From assembly GCA_903642225.1 (NCBI GenBank), contig CAHJWI010000002.1, forward strand, positions 62,001-126,000: a DNA stretch of 64,000 nt, read 5' to 3'. The position numbers and the translations under genes are program-made. The stretch is from Acidobacteriaceae bacterium (GTDB lineage Bacteria; Acidobacteriota; Terriglobia; Terriglobales; Acidobacteriaceae). Position 1 is the stretch's first letter. Each line of letters begins with the position of its first letter. This document shows positions 51,348 through 60,696 of this stretch, one piece after another. The notes beneath the pieces were generated by a model, which was not told where the DNA came from, made no database searches, and saw only the letters and a list, made by a program, of their open reading frames with translations.

Positions 51348-52787
51348 TCAAAATCCCGGATCAGAAATCTTGCGCGTCGTAATGTTCGGCGTGTACTTCG
51401 CAAGTCCCGGTCCAATCTCTGAAGCCTTGCCGATCACAACGATCACCACATCCGCACTGCTGGGAAAATCCTTCGCAAGAATCCCCTGTTCATCCGCCAC
51501 GGTTGTAGTCTGCGTCTTCACCAGGTTGCGATTGAAATCATCCCGAGAAATACCATAAAGCTCGTTGTGCGCTATAGCCGCTGCCAGCGCCTGCGATGTC
51601 TCAAGCCGTGGCGGCAGGCTGCCGGCGATAGAGTTCTTCGCGGACGTAAGCTGGTCCGCTGAAAATGGCGAGCTGTGTGCTGTATCCAGCACGGCAAACG
51701 TCTTATCGATCGCCGGAACAGTCGTGGCATTTTTGGTAAACGTCGAAATCGTAAAAGGCCCGGCGGCACGCGTCTCCGCAAACGTAGAGTTCGCCCCGTA
51801 GGTATAGCCCGATTTAATGCGCAACTCGCTGTTGAGCAGCGACGTAAACCGCCCGCCAAACAGTTCATTCACAACGTCGATCTCCCCTCGGCTTGGATCG
51901 GCGGCAGTGATACCGAAATTGCCGATTGCAAAGTAGGTCTGGGTAGCGTCAGGCTTGTCGACCAGCAGCAGACGCCGGCCCTTCACCGGAACCGGCGCGG
52001 GCAGTGCGACAGCAGTCGGAGCCTTGCCCTGCCACCCGCCAAAACTGCCTTCAATGGCAGTCCGCATGGTCTTCGGATCAAAGTCACCCGATACCGCGAG
52101 GATCGCGTTACCCGGCGTGTAGTTGGTCTTGTAAAAGGCCAGCACATCGTTGCGGCTAACGGTCTTCAGCGACACCTCATCGCCATTCACCGGCCGCCCG
52201 TAGGGATGCTCCCCATAAAGGAAAGCCCGGTAATAGTTGGGGAGCACGGCCTGTGGCACGTCCTTCGACGACCTTACCGCGTCCAGTTGCTGCGCAAGCA
52301 GCTTCGTCGTCTCTTCCGCAGGAAAGGTCGGGTGAAGAAGCACATCCGTAAGCAGAGCCAGCGCCGCAGCCTGATCCTTCTTCAAAAAATCAATGCTGAC
52401 GGCGGTAGAGTCCAACGTCGCACCAGCGGTGTAAAGCATGCCGATAGAATCGATGTCCGTTGAAAGTTGATCGGCCGTGTGGGTCGCCGTCCCTTTGCGC
52501 AGCAGCGCTGCTGTCAGCGCCGCAGTCCCCTGCTTGCCCGCCGGGTCAGCAACAGATCCGGAGCGCAACAGCAGAACCGCACTCGTCAAAGGCACCTGGT
52601 GCTTGGGCAACAGCAAAACGGTAAGCCCATTGGGCAGCACCGCACGCTCATACTCCGGCAACACATACGGCGTAGGCGGCGGTGAAACCACCTTGGCCGA
52701 GGGCACCTGGGCCGCAGCGGCGCATGTGAGCAGAACACAGGCGAGCGGCAGACTGGCAAGGGACAACGTGGCAACAGATTTCGGCAT
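51348..52787 (-). CDS. M16-family peptidase-like protein, inactive partner
   Basis: 479 residues. Signal peptide MPKSVATLSLASLPLACVLLTCAAAAQ. The M16 fold is clear (VLPNGLTVLLLPKHQVPLTSAVLLL, and later YGEHPYGRPVNGDEVSL, ELFGGRFTSLLNSELRIKSGYTYG). At the active-site position the sequence reads GTAALTAALL, so the His-x-x-Glu-His zinc motif has become alanines and it cannot cut peptides alone. It most likely pairs with the active M16 gene directly upstream, whose stop overlaps its start by one base, as in mitochondrial-processing-type heterodimers. Confidence 0.88.
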   Translation of the reverse strand: MPKSVATLSLASLPLACVLLTCAAAAQVPSAKVVSPPPTPYVLPEYERAVLPNGLTVLLLPKHQVPLTSAVLLLRSGSVADPAGKQGTAALTAALLRKGTATHTADQLSTDIDSIGMLYTAGATLDSTAVSIDFLKKDQAAALALLTDVLLHPTFPAEETTKLLAQQLDAVRSSKDVPQAVLPNYYRAFLYGEHPYGRPVNGDEVSLKTVSRNDVLAFYKTNYTPGNAILAVSGDFDPKTMRTAIEGSFGGWQGKAPTAVALPAPVPVKGRRLLLVDKPDATQTYFAIGNFGITAADPSRGEIDVVNELFGGRFTSLLNSELRIKSGYTYGANSTFAETRAAGPFTISTFTKNATTVPAIDKTFAVLDTAHSSPFSADQLTSAKNSIAGSLPPRLETSQALAAAIAHNELYGISRDDFNRNLVKTQTTTVADEQGILAKDFPSSADVVIVVIGKASEIGPGLAKYTPNITTRKISDPGF

Positions 52788-54166
52788 TACTGGCCACCTT
52801 TCGAAGCAGCAGGCGTTGTAGTGGCTGTAGGTGCGGCTTCCGGAATCAGGGTGCCGACAGTGCGATTCGCCGGCAGAAAATACTTCGCCGCAACACGTTG
52901 CACATCCGCAGTAGTCACTGCATTGATCAACGTCTCTTCCTGATTTACATGCTGCCAGTCCCCAAAATAAAAGTCCGCATTCCCAATCGCCTGCGCACGC
53001 CCGGCAATGGTCCGCAGATCGCGATAGTGCGCCGCAATCAGCTGGTTCTTCGCCTTCGCAAGCTCTGCGGCGTCCACCGGCGTCGTTCGCATGGCGTCCA
53101 GCTCCACGTACAGTGCAGACTCCAGCTTCAGCGGGTCAACGCCATCACGGGGTTGAGCAAAGAACGTAAACAAACCCGGATCCAGCCGCTCCTCCTGATC
53201 GGAGTTCACGCTCAGCGCCAACTGCTGTCGGCTCACCAGCGACGTGTACAGCCGCGAACTTTGGCCGGTCGTCAGCAAACTATCGAGCACCCGCAACGCA
53301 TACAAATCCGGATCGCGTGAGTCCACCGTGTGATACCCAACAATCAGCAGCGGCAACTGCGCCGGCTTCTTCACTACCACGCGACGCTCACCAAGCTGGG
53401 GCATCTCTTTCGTGCGCACAGGCGGGGGCGGCGTGTGCGTCGGCACCGGCCCAAAGTACTTTTCTGCCAGCGTAAACACGTCTTGCGCCTTCACGTTTCC
53501 CACCACCACCATCGTCGCATTCGCCGGCGAGTATCCCATGGCGTGGTAAGCCTTCAGGTCGTCAATCGTCCAACCCTCGATGTCGGAAGGCCAACCAACT
53601 ACCGGCCAGTGATACGGAGAGCTTTGAAACGCAGCCGCTTCCGTCGCCTCATGTAATAGGCCGGGGTTGCTGTTGTCCACGCTCAAACGCCGCTCGGAGT
53701 ACACCACCTGCCGCTCACTCTCAACCACGGCCGGGATAAATGCCAGATTCGCCATGCGATCTGACTCGACGTCCATCACCAACTCCAGCGCGGACGAAGG
53801 CGTCCAGTCCTGGTACACAGTCGCATCGTTCGACGTATACGCATTGTTGTTCCCACCGGCATTGTCCAGCGCCGAATCGAACTCGCCCTTGCCATACTTC
53901 GCGGCACCGTTAAACATCATGTGCTCAAAAAAGTGCGACAGTCCGGTGATCCCCTCATGCTCGTTCCGCGAACCAACACGGTAAAAGGTATACACGGCAG
54001 TATTTGGAATCGAGTCATCCTGCTGAACAAGAATCTTCAAGCCGTTCGGCAGTGTCTTACTCTCCACCTGGACCTGCGCGTGCAACAGTGGCACGCTGAG
54101 CAAAGCCGCAACAACAAGGCGCGGCAGTCGACCGCGAAGAAGACGGGAAACAGAAAGAGTGGCCAT
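52787..54166 (-). CDS. M16-family zinc metallopeptidase, active partner
   Basis: 459 residues from the ATG at 54166, beginning a signal peptide (MATLSVSRLLRGRLPRLVVAALLSVPLLHA). The inverted zinc motif is intact in GITGLSHFFEHMMFNG (HFFEH), with the third ligand Glu expected in VVESERQVVYSERRL. YHWPVVGWPSDIEGWTIDDL is the usual follow-up. It is exported, and probably degrades peptides in the periplasm. It is part of the minus-strand run ndh - M16 active - M16 inactive. Confidence 0.93.
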   Translation of the reverse strand: MATLSVSRLLRGRLPRLVVAALLSVPLLHAQVQVESKTLPNGLKILVQQDDSIPNTAVYTFYRVGSRNEHEGITGLSHFFEHMMFNGAAKYGKGEFDSALDNAGGNNNAYTSNDATVYQDWTPSSALELVMDVESDRMANLAFIPAVVESERQVVYSERRLSVDNSNPGLLHEATEAAAFQSSPYHWPVVGWPSDIEGWTIDDLKAYHAMGYSPANATMVVVGNVKAQDVFTLAEKYFGPVPTHTPPPPVRTKEMPQLGERRVVVKKPAQLPLLIVGYHTVDSRDPDLYALRVLDSLLTTGQSSRLYTSLVSRQQLALSVNSDQEERLDPGLFTFFAQPRDGVDPLKLESALYVELDAMRTTPVDAAELAKAKNQLIAAHYRDLRTIAGRAQAIGNADFYFGDWQHVNQEETLINAVTTADVQRVAAKYFLPANRTVGTLIPEAAPTATTTPAASKGGQ

Positions 54167-54201
54167 GTGCAAACGATCATACGGCACATGGTCCGCTTCC
54201 G

Positions 54202-55488
54202 TTACGCGGCCCGGTCTGCCGCACGCCCCTCGGCCATAGACACATGCTGCCGCCCGAACAGTAGCTTGATCCAGTCCAGCAAAATGGCCGCCTTCTGCGT
54301 AAGCCCGGGCATCTTCATCAGGTAAACACCGCGCCACATTAGAAAGCCGAAGAAGCCCTTGAACTGCATGCCGAACACATTCGCAACACCCGCATACCGC
54401 GACAGCACCGCAAGCTCGCCAATCTGCTTGTACTCAAACGGCTTCACCTTCCTGCCCCGCATGCTCGCTGCAATGTTGTCCGCAGCCAGCGGGCCCTCGC
54501 GTGTAGCGTTCTGCGCCGTGGGCTCAAAAAACTTGCCTTCCGCGTACGGCTTGGGGATCTCCGCGCAGTCACCGATCGCCCACACGTTCGTCAGTCCCTC
54601 AGCTCGAAACGTGCTGTCGGTCGCAATGCCACCCTTCTTCCCCCGCGTGCAGTCCAGCCCGGCGATCAACGGGGACGGCACAATGCCCGTATCCCACACC
54701 GTCAACCCGGTCGCGAGGGTCTCACCGTTTGTCAGCACAAGTGCGTCAGACTTCACCGATTGCACACCCACCCCAAGCAACACACGTATGCCATCCCGCT
54801 CGAGCTGTTTGTTGCCGTAGCTCGCCAGCGTCTCCGGCATCTCGGCCATCAGACGTTTGCTCGGCTCCACCAGCGTCACAGAAAGCTCTGACGCGGCGAT
54901 ACCATGCCGCCTGGCCGTGTCGTGAACCAGGTCATTAATAGCGGCCACAGTCTCAACACCGGTATAACCTCCGCCCGCCACCACCACAGACAGCAGGCGT
55001 TTTCGCTCTGCGAGGTCGGCCGTCTTCGACGCACGCTCCACGTTGCTCTGCGCCACCGTCATCACACGCCGCGCATCGTCCAGCGTCTTCATGCTCACGC
55101 TGTGCTGTTCCGCACCGTCAATGCCGCGGTAGTTCGTCGTAGAACCCAGCGCAATCAGCAGATGGTCCGCCGCAAGGCTGGTGCCATCGGCCAGCGTCAC
55201 CGTCCGCGCCCGCGTATCAATTGCACGCACTTCAGCCCGCACAAACTTCACGCGCGACGGCAGCGTGCGATTTGGTGCAACGATATGACGGGAACTCACG
55301 GACCGGCCCGCTGCTTCCGTAAGCATGGGCGTGTACAACAGGTATGGCACCCGGTCAACCAGAGTAATGCTGCACCCCGCCGGCAAGACGCGCGCAAGCC
55401 GCTTTGCGGCATACCAGCCACCGAAACCGCCGCCAACCACAATAACCCGCGCGCCCTGCCCAGCATTAATCGTCATGCAAGGTTTCAT
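54202..55488 (-). CDS. ndh: Type II NADH dehydrogenase (NDH-2)
   Basis: 428 residues. FAD-binding VIVVGGGFGGWYAAKRLARVL, the quinone-side segment LLYTPMLTEAAGRSV, second dinucleotide site VVAGGGYTGVETVAAI, NVWAIGDCAEIPKPYA, and the C-terminal amphipathic region FGFLMWRGVYLMKMPGL that attaches the enzyme to the inner membrane. It passes electrons from NADH to quinone without pumping protons, consistent with an aerobic lifestyle. It starts 35 bases upstream of the M16 genes and may share their transcript. Confidence 0.92.
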   Translation of the reverse strand: MKPCMTINAGQGARVIVVGGGFGGWYAAKRLARVLPAGCSITLVDRVPYLLYTPMLTEAAGRSVSSRHIVAPNRTLPSRVKFVRAEVRAIDTRARTVTLADGTSLAADHLLIALGSTTNYRGIDGAEQHSVSMKTLDDARRVMTVAQSNVERASKTADLAERKRLLSVVVAGGGYTGVETVAAINDLVHDTARRHGIAASELSVTLVEPSKRLMAEMPETLASYGNKQLERDGIRVLLGVGVQSVKSDALVLTNGETLATGLTVWDTGIVPSPLIAGLDCTRGKKGGIATDSTFRAEGLTNVWAIGDCAEIPKPYAEGKFFEPTAQNATREGPLAADNIAASMRGRKVKPFEYKQIGELAVLSRYAGVANVFGMQFKGFFGFLMWRGVYLMKMPGLTQKAAILLDWIKLLFGRQHVSMAEGRAADRAA

Positions 55489-55680
55489 GCGCCCAACGGC
55501 GCTTTGGTTGCGCCCCTATCCACCGCCGCTTTGGTACAGTGCAATTTGCGGCAGGGGTGCACGATTGCACGCAAACCGGCGACGTCCTAAGCCTGCATCA
55601 GGCTGCAATGCTGAATTCTCAAGGTATTCACACAGCCCGCAAATATCTCATAGAGAGCAACACAGGCACCCATCCTACTA

Positions 55681-55724
55681 ACAGCCATAGCCGCTCTCGC
55701 CTTGGCGAAAGCGGCTATGGCTGT
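55681..55724. repeat. Long inverted repeat downstream of htpG
   Basis: ACAGCCATAGCCGCT (55681-55695) pairs perfectly with AGCGGCTATGGCTGT (55710-55724); TCGCC/GGCGA extends the stem after one mismatch. It lies 13 bases after the htpG stop and about 190 bases before the ndh start. There is no T-run, so it may be an RNA-stabilising 3' stem, a weak terminator or a mobile repeat. Confidence 0.6.
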
Positions 55725-55736
55725 ACTCTGGCGCAA

Positions 55737-57602
55737 TCAAATCGACAGGTTCAACACGCGGTTCAGGCGCTGCACAAACTTTGCCGGCTCCTTCAGCGGC
55801 AAACCTTCCATCAACAGAGCCTGATCCAGCAGGAGCCATGCGGCGTCATCCACGACCGTGTCCTCCGGCTTCGCAAGCAGCTTTTTCACAATCTCGTGGT
55901 CGGGGTTAATCTCAAGCGTCGGCTTCGGCTCTGGCAACTCTGGCTGGCCCATTGCCTTCAGCATCTGCTGCAGTTGTATCGATGGCTCCTCCTCGTCTGA
56001 AACAACACACGACGGGCTGTCCGCCAGGCGAACAGACACCCGAACATCCTTCACCCGGTCTCCAAGCGCACTCTTGATCCGTACCAGCAGCGGTTCCAGC
56101 GCAGTAGCCTGCTCCGGCTCCTCGTCAGACTTGAAGTCCTCGCTCGTGGCGGACTTGTTCACACTCTTCAGTTCCGTGTCGCCATATTTCTCAATCCCAC
56201 CAAAGACGATCTCGTCCACCTCATCGTCCAGGATCAGAACTTCAATGTCCTTCTTCTTGTAAATCTCCAGCAACGGCGACGTACGCAGCAACGACTCCGG
56301 CCCACCGGTGATCGTGTAGATCGCCTTCTGGTCGGCCTGCATGCGGGCCTTCGCATCTGCAAGGCTTGTAAGTCCCTCCACCTTTGTGGACTTCAACCGC
56401 ACAAGATCCAGCAAGATCTCGCGATTTGCGTGGTCGGTGTACAAACCTTCCTTCATGGGTCGGTTGTACTGGGTAATAAATTCAAGATACTTGTCCGGGT
56501 CTTTCGTGGCGATCGACTTAAGCTCCGACAATATCTTTTTCACACTCGCAGTCTTGATGCTGTTGAGCACGCGATTCTGCTGCAGCAACTCACGGCTCAC
56601 ATTCAGCGGTAAATCTTCCGAGTCGATAATGCCGCGCACAAAGCGCAAGTACTGCGGCAACAGATCCTTCGAGTCATCCAAAATAAACACGCGCTTCACA
56701 TACAGCTTCACGCCACCCTTGTACTCCGCCTGGTACATGTCCAGCGGTGCCTTCGCCGGAATAAAGAACAGCGTCGTATAGTCCAGCGAACCTTCCGCAC
56801 GCGTATGAAACCAGAAAAGCGGATCGACAGAATCGCCAGTGATCGACTTATACAGTTCCGTGTACTCGTCGCTGGTAATCTCTGACTTATTCCGCCGCCA
56901 CAGCGCACTTGCGGCGTTTACCTGCTCCGTCGTGCGTACACTGTCTGACTTCTTTTCCGCCTCATTCCACTCGCTCTTGTCATAAGTCAGATAGATAGGG
57001 AACGCGATGTGGTTACTGTATTTCTTGACAATCTCCTTCAACCGCCAGCTGTTGGCGTACTGCTTGCCTTCCTCGTTTAGGTGCAACGTCACCGTTGTAC
57101 CCGCCGCCGCGCGCTCGGCCGGCTCAATGTCGAACCCGGACTTACCATCGCTCGTCCACTTCCACGCCTTCTCTTCACCGGCCTTGCGACTCACGACTTC
57201 AATAGAGTCCGCCACCATAAAGGCACTGTAAAAGCCCACACCGAACTGGCCGATCAGGTTTGAATCCTTCTTTGCGTCCCCCGAAAGCTGGTTCAAAAAG
57301 TTCTTGGTGCCCGAACGCGCAATCGTACCCAGGTGCGCAATCAGGTCTTCCTCGTTCATGCCGATGCCGCTGTCTGAAACAGTCAGCGTCCCGTTCGGCT
57401 CGTCTACTTCCAGGTCAATGCGCGGGTCGAACGGCAGACTCTTGTACACCTCGTCAGTGACGGTCAAGTAACGCAGCTTATCCAGCGCGTCCGACGAGTT
57501 GGAGATCAACTCGCGAAGGAAAATCTCCGGGTGCGAGTAGAGCGAATGAATGATGAGCTGGAGCAGCTGACTGACTTCGGTTTGAAATTCCTGTTTTGCC
57601 AT
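55737..57602 (-). CDS. htpG: Chaperone HtpG (Hsp90)
   Basis: 621 residues, GGGGAG before the start. N-terminal ATPase: ELISNSSDALDKLRY, DSGIGMNEEDLIAHLGTIARSGT, GQFGVGFYSAFMVAD and the middle-domain PLDMYQAEYKGGVKLYVKRVFI and ALWRRNKSEITSDEY. The C-terminal dimerisation domain is complete (LLDQALLMEGLPLKEPAKF). It is a cytosolic ATP-dependent chaperone. No CIRCE element is visible in the divergent gap to the next gene. Confidence 0.97.
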   Translation of the reverse strand: MAKQEFQTEVSQLLQLIIHSLYSHPEIFLRELISNSSDALDKLRYLTVTDEVYKSLPFDPRIDLEVDEPNGTLTVSDSGIGMNEEDLIAHLGTIARSGTKNFLNQLSGDAKKDSNLIGQFGVGFYSAFMVADSIEVVSRKAGEEKAWKWTSDGKSGFDIEPAERAAAGTTVTLHLNEEGKQYANSWRLKEIVKKYSNHIAFPIYLTYDKSEWNEAEKKSDSVRTTEQVNAASALWRRNKSEITSDEYTELYKSITGDSVDPLFWFHTRAEGSLDYTTLFFIPAKAPLDMYQAEYKGGVKLYVKRVFILDDSKDLLPQYLRFVRGIIDSEDLPLNVSRELLQQNRVLNSIKTASVKKILSELKSIATKDPDKYLEFITQYNRPMKEGLYTDHANREILLDLVRLKSTKVEGLTSLADAKARMQADQKAIYTITGGPESLLRTSPLLEIYKKKDIEVLILDDEVDEIVFGGIEKYGDTELKSVNKSATSEDFKSDEEPEQATALEPLLVRIKSALGDRVKDVRVSVRLADSPSCVVSDEEEPSIQLQQMLKAMGQPELPEPKPTLEINPDHEIVKKLLAKPEDTVVDDAAWLLLDQALLMEGLPLKEPAKFVQRLNRVLNLSI

Positions 57603-57708
57603 GGCTCCCCTATTGTAAAAGGCCCGGCGACCGACGGAAAGCGGCCTTACATCGCTCTAACACCGCCGGCACAACATTGGCACGCAGCGTGCCCCTCAGC
57701 ACGCCAGT

Positions 57709-59040
57709 ATGAGCCAAAACGACCACAGCGGGGTGCAGGCCAACCCACCTAGGCACACGGCTGCCCTGCCGCTTCCGCGCATCCTGCGGCGGTTCTGGCT
57801 TGCGTCCACACTCCAGTTTGCGCTCATGTTCGTCGTCGGCTACATCCGGTATCGCACCGGCGCTCCAAAGCCCCACTACAACCCCATCGGCACAGTGCAC
57901 TTTTCTGACCTGCTGGAGTATCTGCCCACCTACCGGCTCCTGCACACGGCGGCATTCTTCCACAACCCAGTAACCAACCCGGTAGCGTACCCACCCTTCG
58001 GTGCAATCTTCTACAGGCTGCTTTACGCAACAGCGCACCCGGTGGCCGCATACCTGTTCTGCGCCGCAGTGTGGCTCTGCCTGCTTACACTCGGCACGGG
58101 CCGCTGGCTGAGCGGCCAGGGCATACGTCCACTCACCGCTTACCTGCTGCCCGCGACCGTTCTACTCATGTCCTTTCCCGTGCTTGGCATGCTCTGCTAT
58201 GGCAACATCGAACTCTTCCTGTGGGTCTTCGCCGCCACCGGCACATGGGCGTTCCTGCGTGGACGACCCACGGTGGCTGCCGCGTTATGGGGATGCGCCG
58301 CCGCCATGAAGCTGTACCCGCTCATCTTCCTTGCGCTGCTTGTCCCCCAACGGCAGGTGCGCGCCCTGGCCTGCGGCATCGCCACCTTTGCAGCCGTCAC
58401 GCTGGCTTCGCTGTGGTATCTCGGACCAACAATCCCCGTGGCATGGCGCGGGTCGGTGCAGAACGTCTTCGGCTATCAGGGCGTGCGCATGGAAGAATGG
58501 AGCCTCCACGAGCTGGCCACAAACCACTCCGCGTTTACCTGGGTAAAGCTGCTTCTGCGCATCGCGCAAAAACCTTTTGCAGGTGCAATGCTGCCGTATT
58601 ACGCCTGCGGCGCCCTGCTCTTCCTCGCGCTGTTTCTGCTGCGCTGGCGCAAGCTGCCGCTCCCCAACCAGCTGCTTGCAATCACTGCCTTCATGCTGCT
58701 GTTTCCGCCCATCTCCTACTTCCACACCCTGGTGCATCTGTTCGCACCGCTCGCACTCATGGCAGCAGCAGCAATGCAGGCCGACCGAAGCGGTCAACGC
58801 ATACCGGGCCTGAACGGCACACTTGCTCTCTCCACTCCACTGTCTGCATCGTTCATGCTGCTCACAGAACGGCAGTTCTTCCTGTTCGGAGGCCTGCTGC
58901 AAGGCCTCCTTCTACTCATGCTGCTCTACGCCGCAAGCCGCTTTCCGTTTGCTGCAAGCCACGCCCCTGTCGCGGCGCAAAACGGATCACGACATCTGCC
59001 GCGCGCCATGGTCACAGCACGCACCATGCCGCAGGTCTGA
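57709..59040 (+). CDS. GT87-like (DUF2029) membrane glycosyltransferase
   Basis: 443 residues with 10-11 hydrophobic segments. After a short N-terminus, the first loop has DLLEYLPTYRLLHTAAFFHNPVTNPVAYPPFGAIFYRLL. This contains the YPPF motif and an acidic residue typical of the GT-C mannosyltransferase (PimE-like) family. GNIELFLWVFAATGTWAFLRG and AAMKLYPLIFLALL are further DUF2029 signatures. It probably uses a polyprenyl-phospho-sugar at the outer face of the inner membrane. It is divergent from htpG and followed by an amidohydrolase gene. Confidence 0.85.
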   Translation: MSQNDHSGVQANPPRHTAALPLPRILRRFWLASTLQFALMFVVGYIRYRTGAPKPHYNPIGTVHFSDLLEYLPTYRLLHTAAFFHNPVTNPVAYPPFGAIFYRLLYATAHPVAAYLFCAAVWLCLLTLGTGRWLSGQGIRPLTAYLLPATVLLMSFPVLGMLCYGNIELFLWVFAATGTWAFLRGRPTVAAALWGCAAAMKLYPLIFLALLVPQRQVRALACGIATFAAVTLASLWYLGPTIPVAWRGSVQNVFGYQGVRMEEWSLHELATNHSAFTWVKLLLRIAQKPFAGAMLPYYACGALLFLALFLLRWRKLPLPNQLLAITAFMLLFPPISYFHTLVHLFAPLALMAAAAMQADRSGQRIPGLNGTLALSTPLSASFMLLTERQFFLFGGLLQGLLLLMLLYAASRFPFAASHAPVAAQNGSRHLPRAMVTARTMPQV

Positions 59041-59168
59041 CCCATGTGGCCGGCAAGAGAAAAAACGACAACACAGACCAGGGACTCCAGCGGTACAGGT
59101 GCGCGGAAGCCCGCTTCGCGGTAGCCTACATCTACTCCCGCTGCACACAATACTCTCTGAGGCTGCCG

Positions 59169-60509
59169 ATGCGTTTGATCTCTTCTGCCCTTTTTGCTGC
59201 TGCCTGTCTCTCGACCGGCATGCAAGCGCAGGTCAAAACGACTGCCTCCCCGTTGCCGGTGCAGTATGTGCGCGCGGACAAGCTCTTCGACAGCCGAGCC
59301 GGCACCTACATTAACGGTGCCGTGCTTGTCGTTGAAGGCTCGCGCATTCGCAGCGTAGAGGCAGCGAACTTCTCCATCCCGGCCAGCGCCAAAGTCGTCG
59401 ACCTGCGCGGCAGCTACGTTTTCCCAGGCCTGATCGATTGCCACGTGCACCTCACCGGACGCGCCGACACCTACGCGGAGATCAACATCTTCCACGAAAC
59501 CCTCGTCACCGCAGGCATCAACGGCGTCGTCAACGCCAAGAAAACTCTGGACGCCGGCTTCACCACCGTCCGCGACGTCAGCTCGCCACCCTTCGCCGCG
59601 GTCGATCTGCGCGACAACATCGATTCCGGCTTTGTGCCCGGCCCACGCATCGTGGCATCAGGACCGGGCCTCTCCATCACCGGCGGCCACAACGACCTCA
59701 ACAACTTCGCGCCTTGGGTAGACCCAAGCATCTACCCCAAAGACCGCGACTTCCGCATCGCCGACGGCGAACAGGAGGTGCAGCAGACCATCCGCGCCCA
59801 GGTCAAGCACGGCGTCGACGTCATCAAGATCATGGCCAGCGGTGGCGTGCTCAGCAAAGGGGACCAGCCCGGTGCGCCGCAGTACACTCTGGCCGAGCTC
59901 AAAATGGCCGCTGACACAGCACACCAGGCCGGCCGCAAGATCGCCGCCCACGCCCACGGCACACTCAGCATCAAGTGGGCCATTCAGGCAGGCATCGACT
60001 CCATCGAACACGCATCCCTCGCCGACGACGAAGACATCGCCCTCGCCAAACAGCACGGCACCTACTTCGTCATGGACATCTACGACGACGATTACATCCT
60101 GCAGGAAGCCCCCAGATTCGGCCTGCCGCAGGAACAGATCGACAAGGAGCGCACCGTCGGCCAGAAGCAGCGCGAAACATTCCGGCGAGCCTGGAAGGCC
60201 GGCGTCAAGATGGCCTTCGGCACTGACGCCGCCGTCTACCCGCACGGCGACAACGCCAAACAGTTTCACTACATGGTCATGTACGGCATGACCCCCTCTG
60301 AAGCAGTTCAGGCCGCAACCATCCACGCCGCAGACCTTATCGGCCGATCCAACGACGTAGGCGAACTCATCGCCGGCCACTACGCCGACCTCATCGCGGT
60401 CAAAGACGACCCGTTACAGCATGTCGAAGCCCTTGAAAAGGTGGCATTCGTGATGAAGGGTGGAGCCATCGACAAGGACACGCGGCCCACTGCAGAGTCC
60501 GCCAGGTAA
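59169..60509 (+). CDS. Secreted metal-dependent amidohydrolase
   Basis: 446 residues from the ATG at 59169, which starts a signal peptide (MRLISSALFAAACLSTGMQA). The frame is open far upstream inside the preceding gene, but that part is not protein-like. Metal ligands: HVHLTG (His92, His94), the carboxylated-lysine region VIKIMASGGVLSKGDQPG, HAHG, ASLADDEDI with IEHAS, and FGTDAAVYPHGDN (Asp). This matches the imidazolonepropionase/Xaa-Pro-dipeptidase-like amidohydrolases common in Acidobacteriota. The substrate is probably a peptide or cyclic amide, unproven. Confidence 0.9.
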   Translation: MRLISSALFAAACLSTGMQAQVKTTASPLPVQYVRADKLFDSRAGTYINGAVLVVEGSRIRSVEAANFSIPASAKVVDLRGSYVFPGLIDCHVHLTGRADTYAEINIFHETLVTAGINGVVNAKKTLDAGFTTVRDVSSPPFAAVDLRDNIDSGFVPGPRIVASGPGLSITGGHNDLNNFAPWVDPSIYPKDRDFRIADGEQEVQQTIRAQVKHGVDVIKIMASGGVLSKGDQPGAPQYTLAELKMAADTAHQAGRKIAAHAHGTLSIKWAIQAGIDSIEHASLADDEDIALAKQHGTYFVMDIYDDDYILQEAPRFGLPQEQIDKERTVGQKQRETFRRAWKAGVKMAFGTDAAVYPHGDNAKQFHYMVMYGMTPSEAVQAATIHAADLIGRSNDVGELIAGHYADLIAVKDDPLQHVEALEKVAFVMKGGAIDKDTRPTAESAR

Positions 60510-60696
60510 GCGAGGAAGTCTGCTTCAATTTGGAAACGTAAGCCGGGGGACGTGCAGAACGCTTAGCTACGGAATTGTCTGCGTCCTACGCCAACGAAGT
60601 CTGGTCCATGGTTTCTGTTTGCTTTATCTGACAGCGGGACCCAGTGCCAAGGTTTTCATCACTCAACCCCCAAATGGATGACTCGCGACGCAAACG

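Noticed and set aside
57603..57708. CIRCE-type heat-shock operator upstream of htpG
   Set aside because: I looked for the TTAGCACTC inverted repeat and did not find it in the gap.
58071..59168. In-frame upstream extension of the amidohydrolase (366 codons)
   Set aside because: It overlaps the GT87 gene in another frame and reads as Arg/His/Pro-rich shadow; the signal peptide at 59169 marks the real start.
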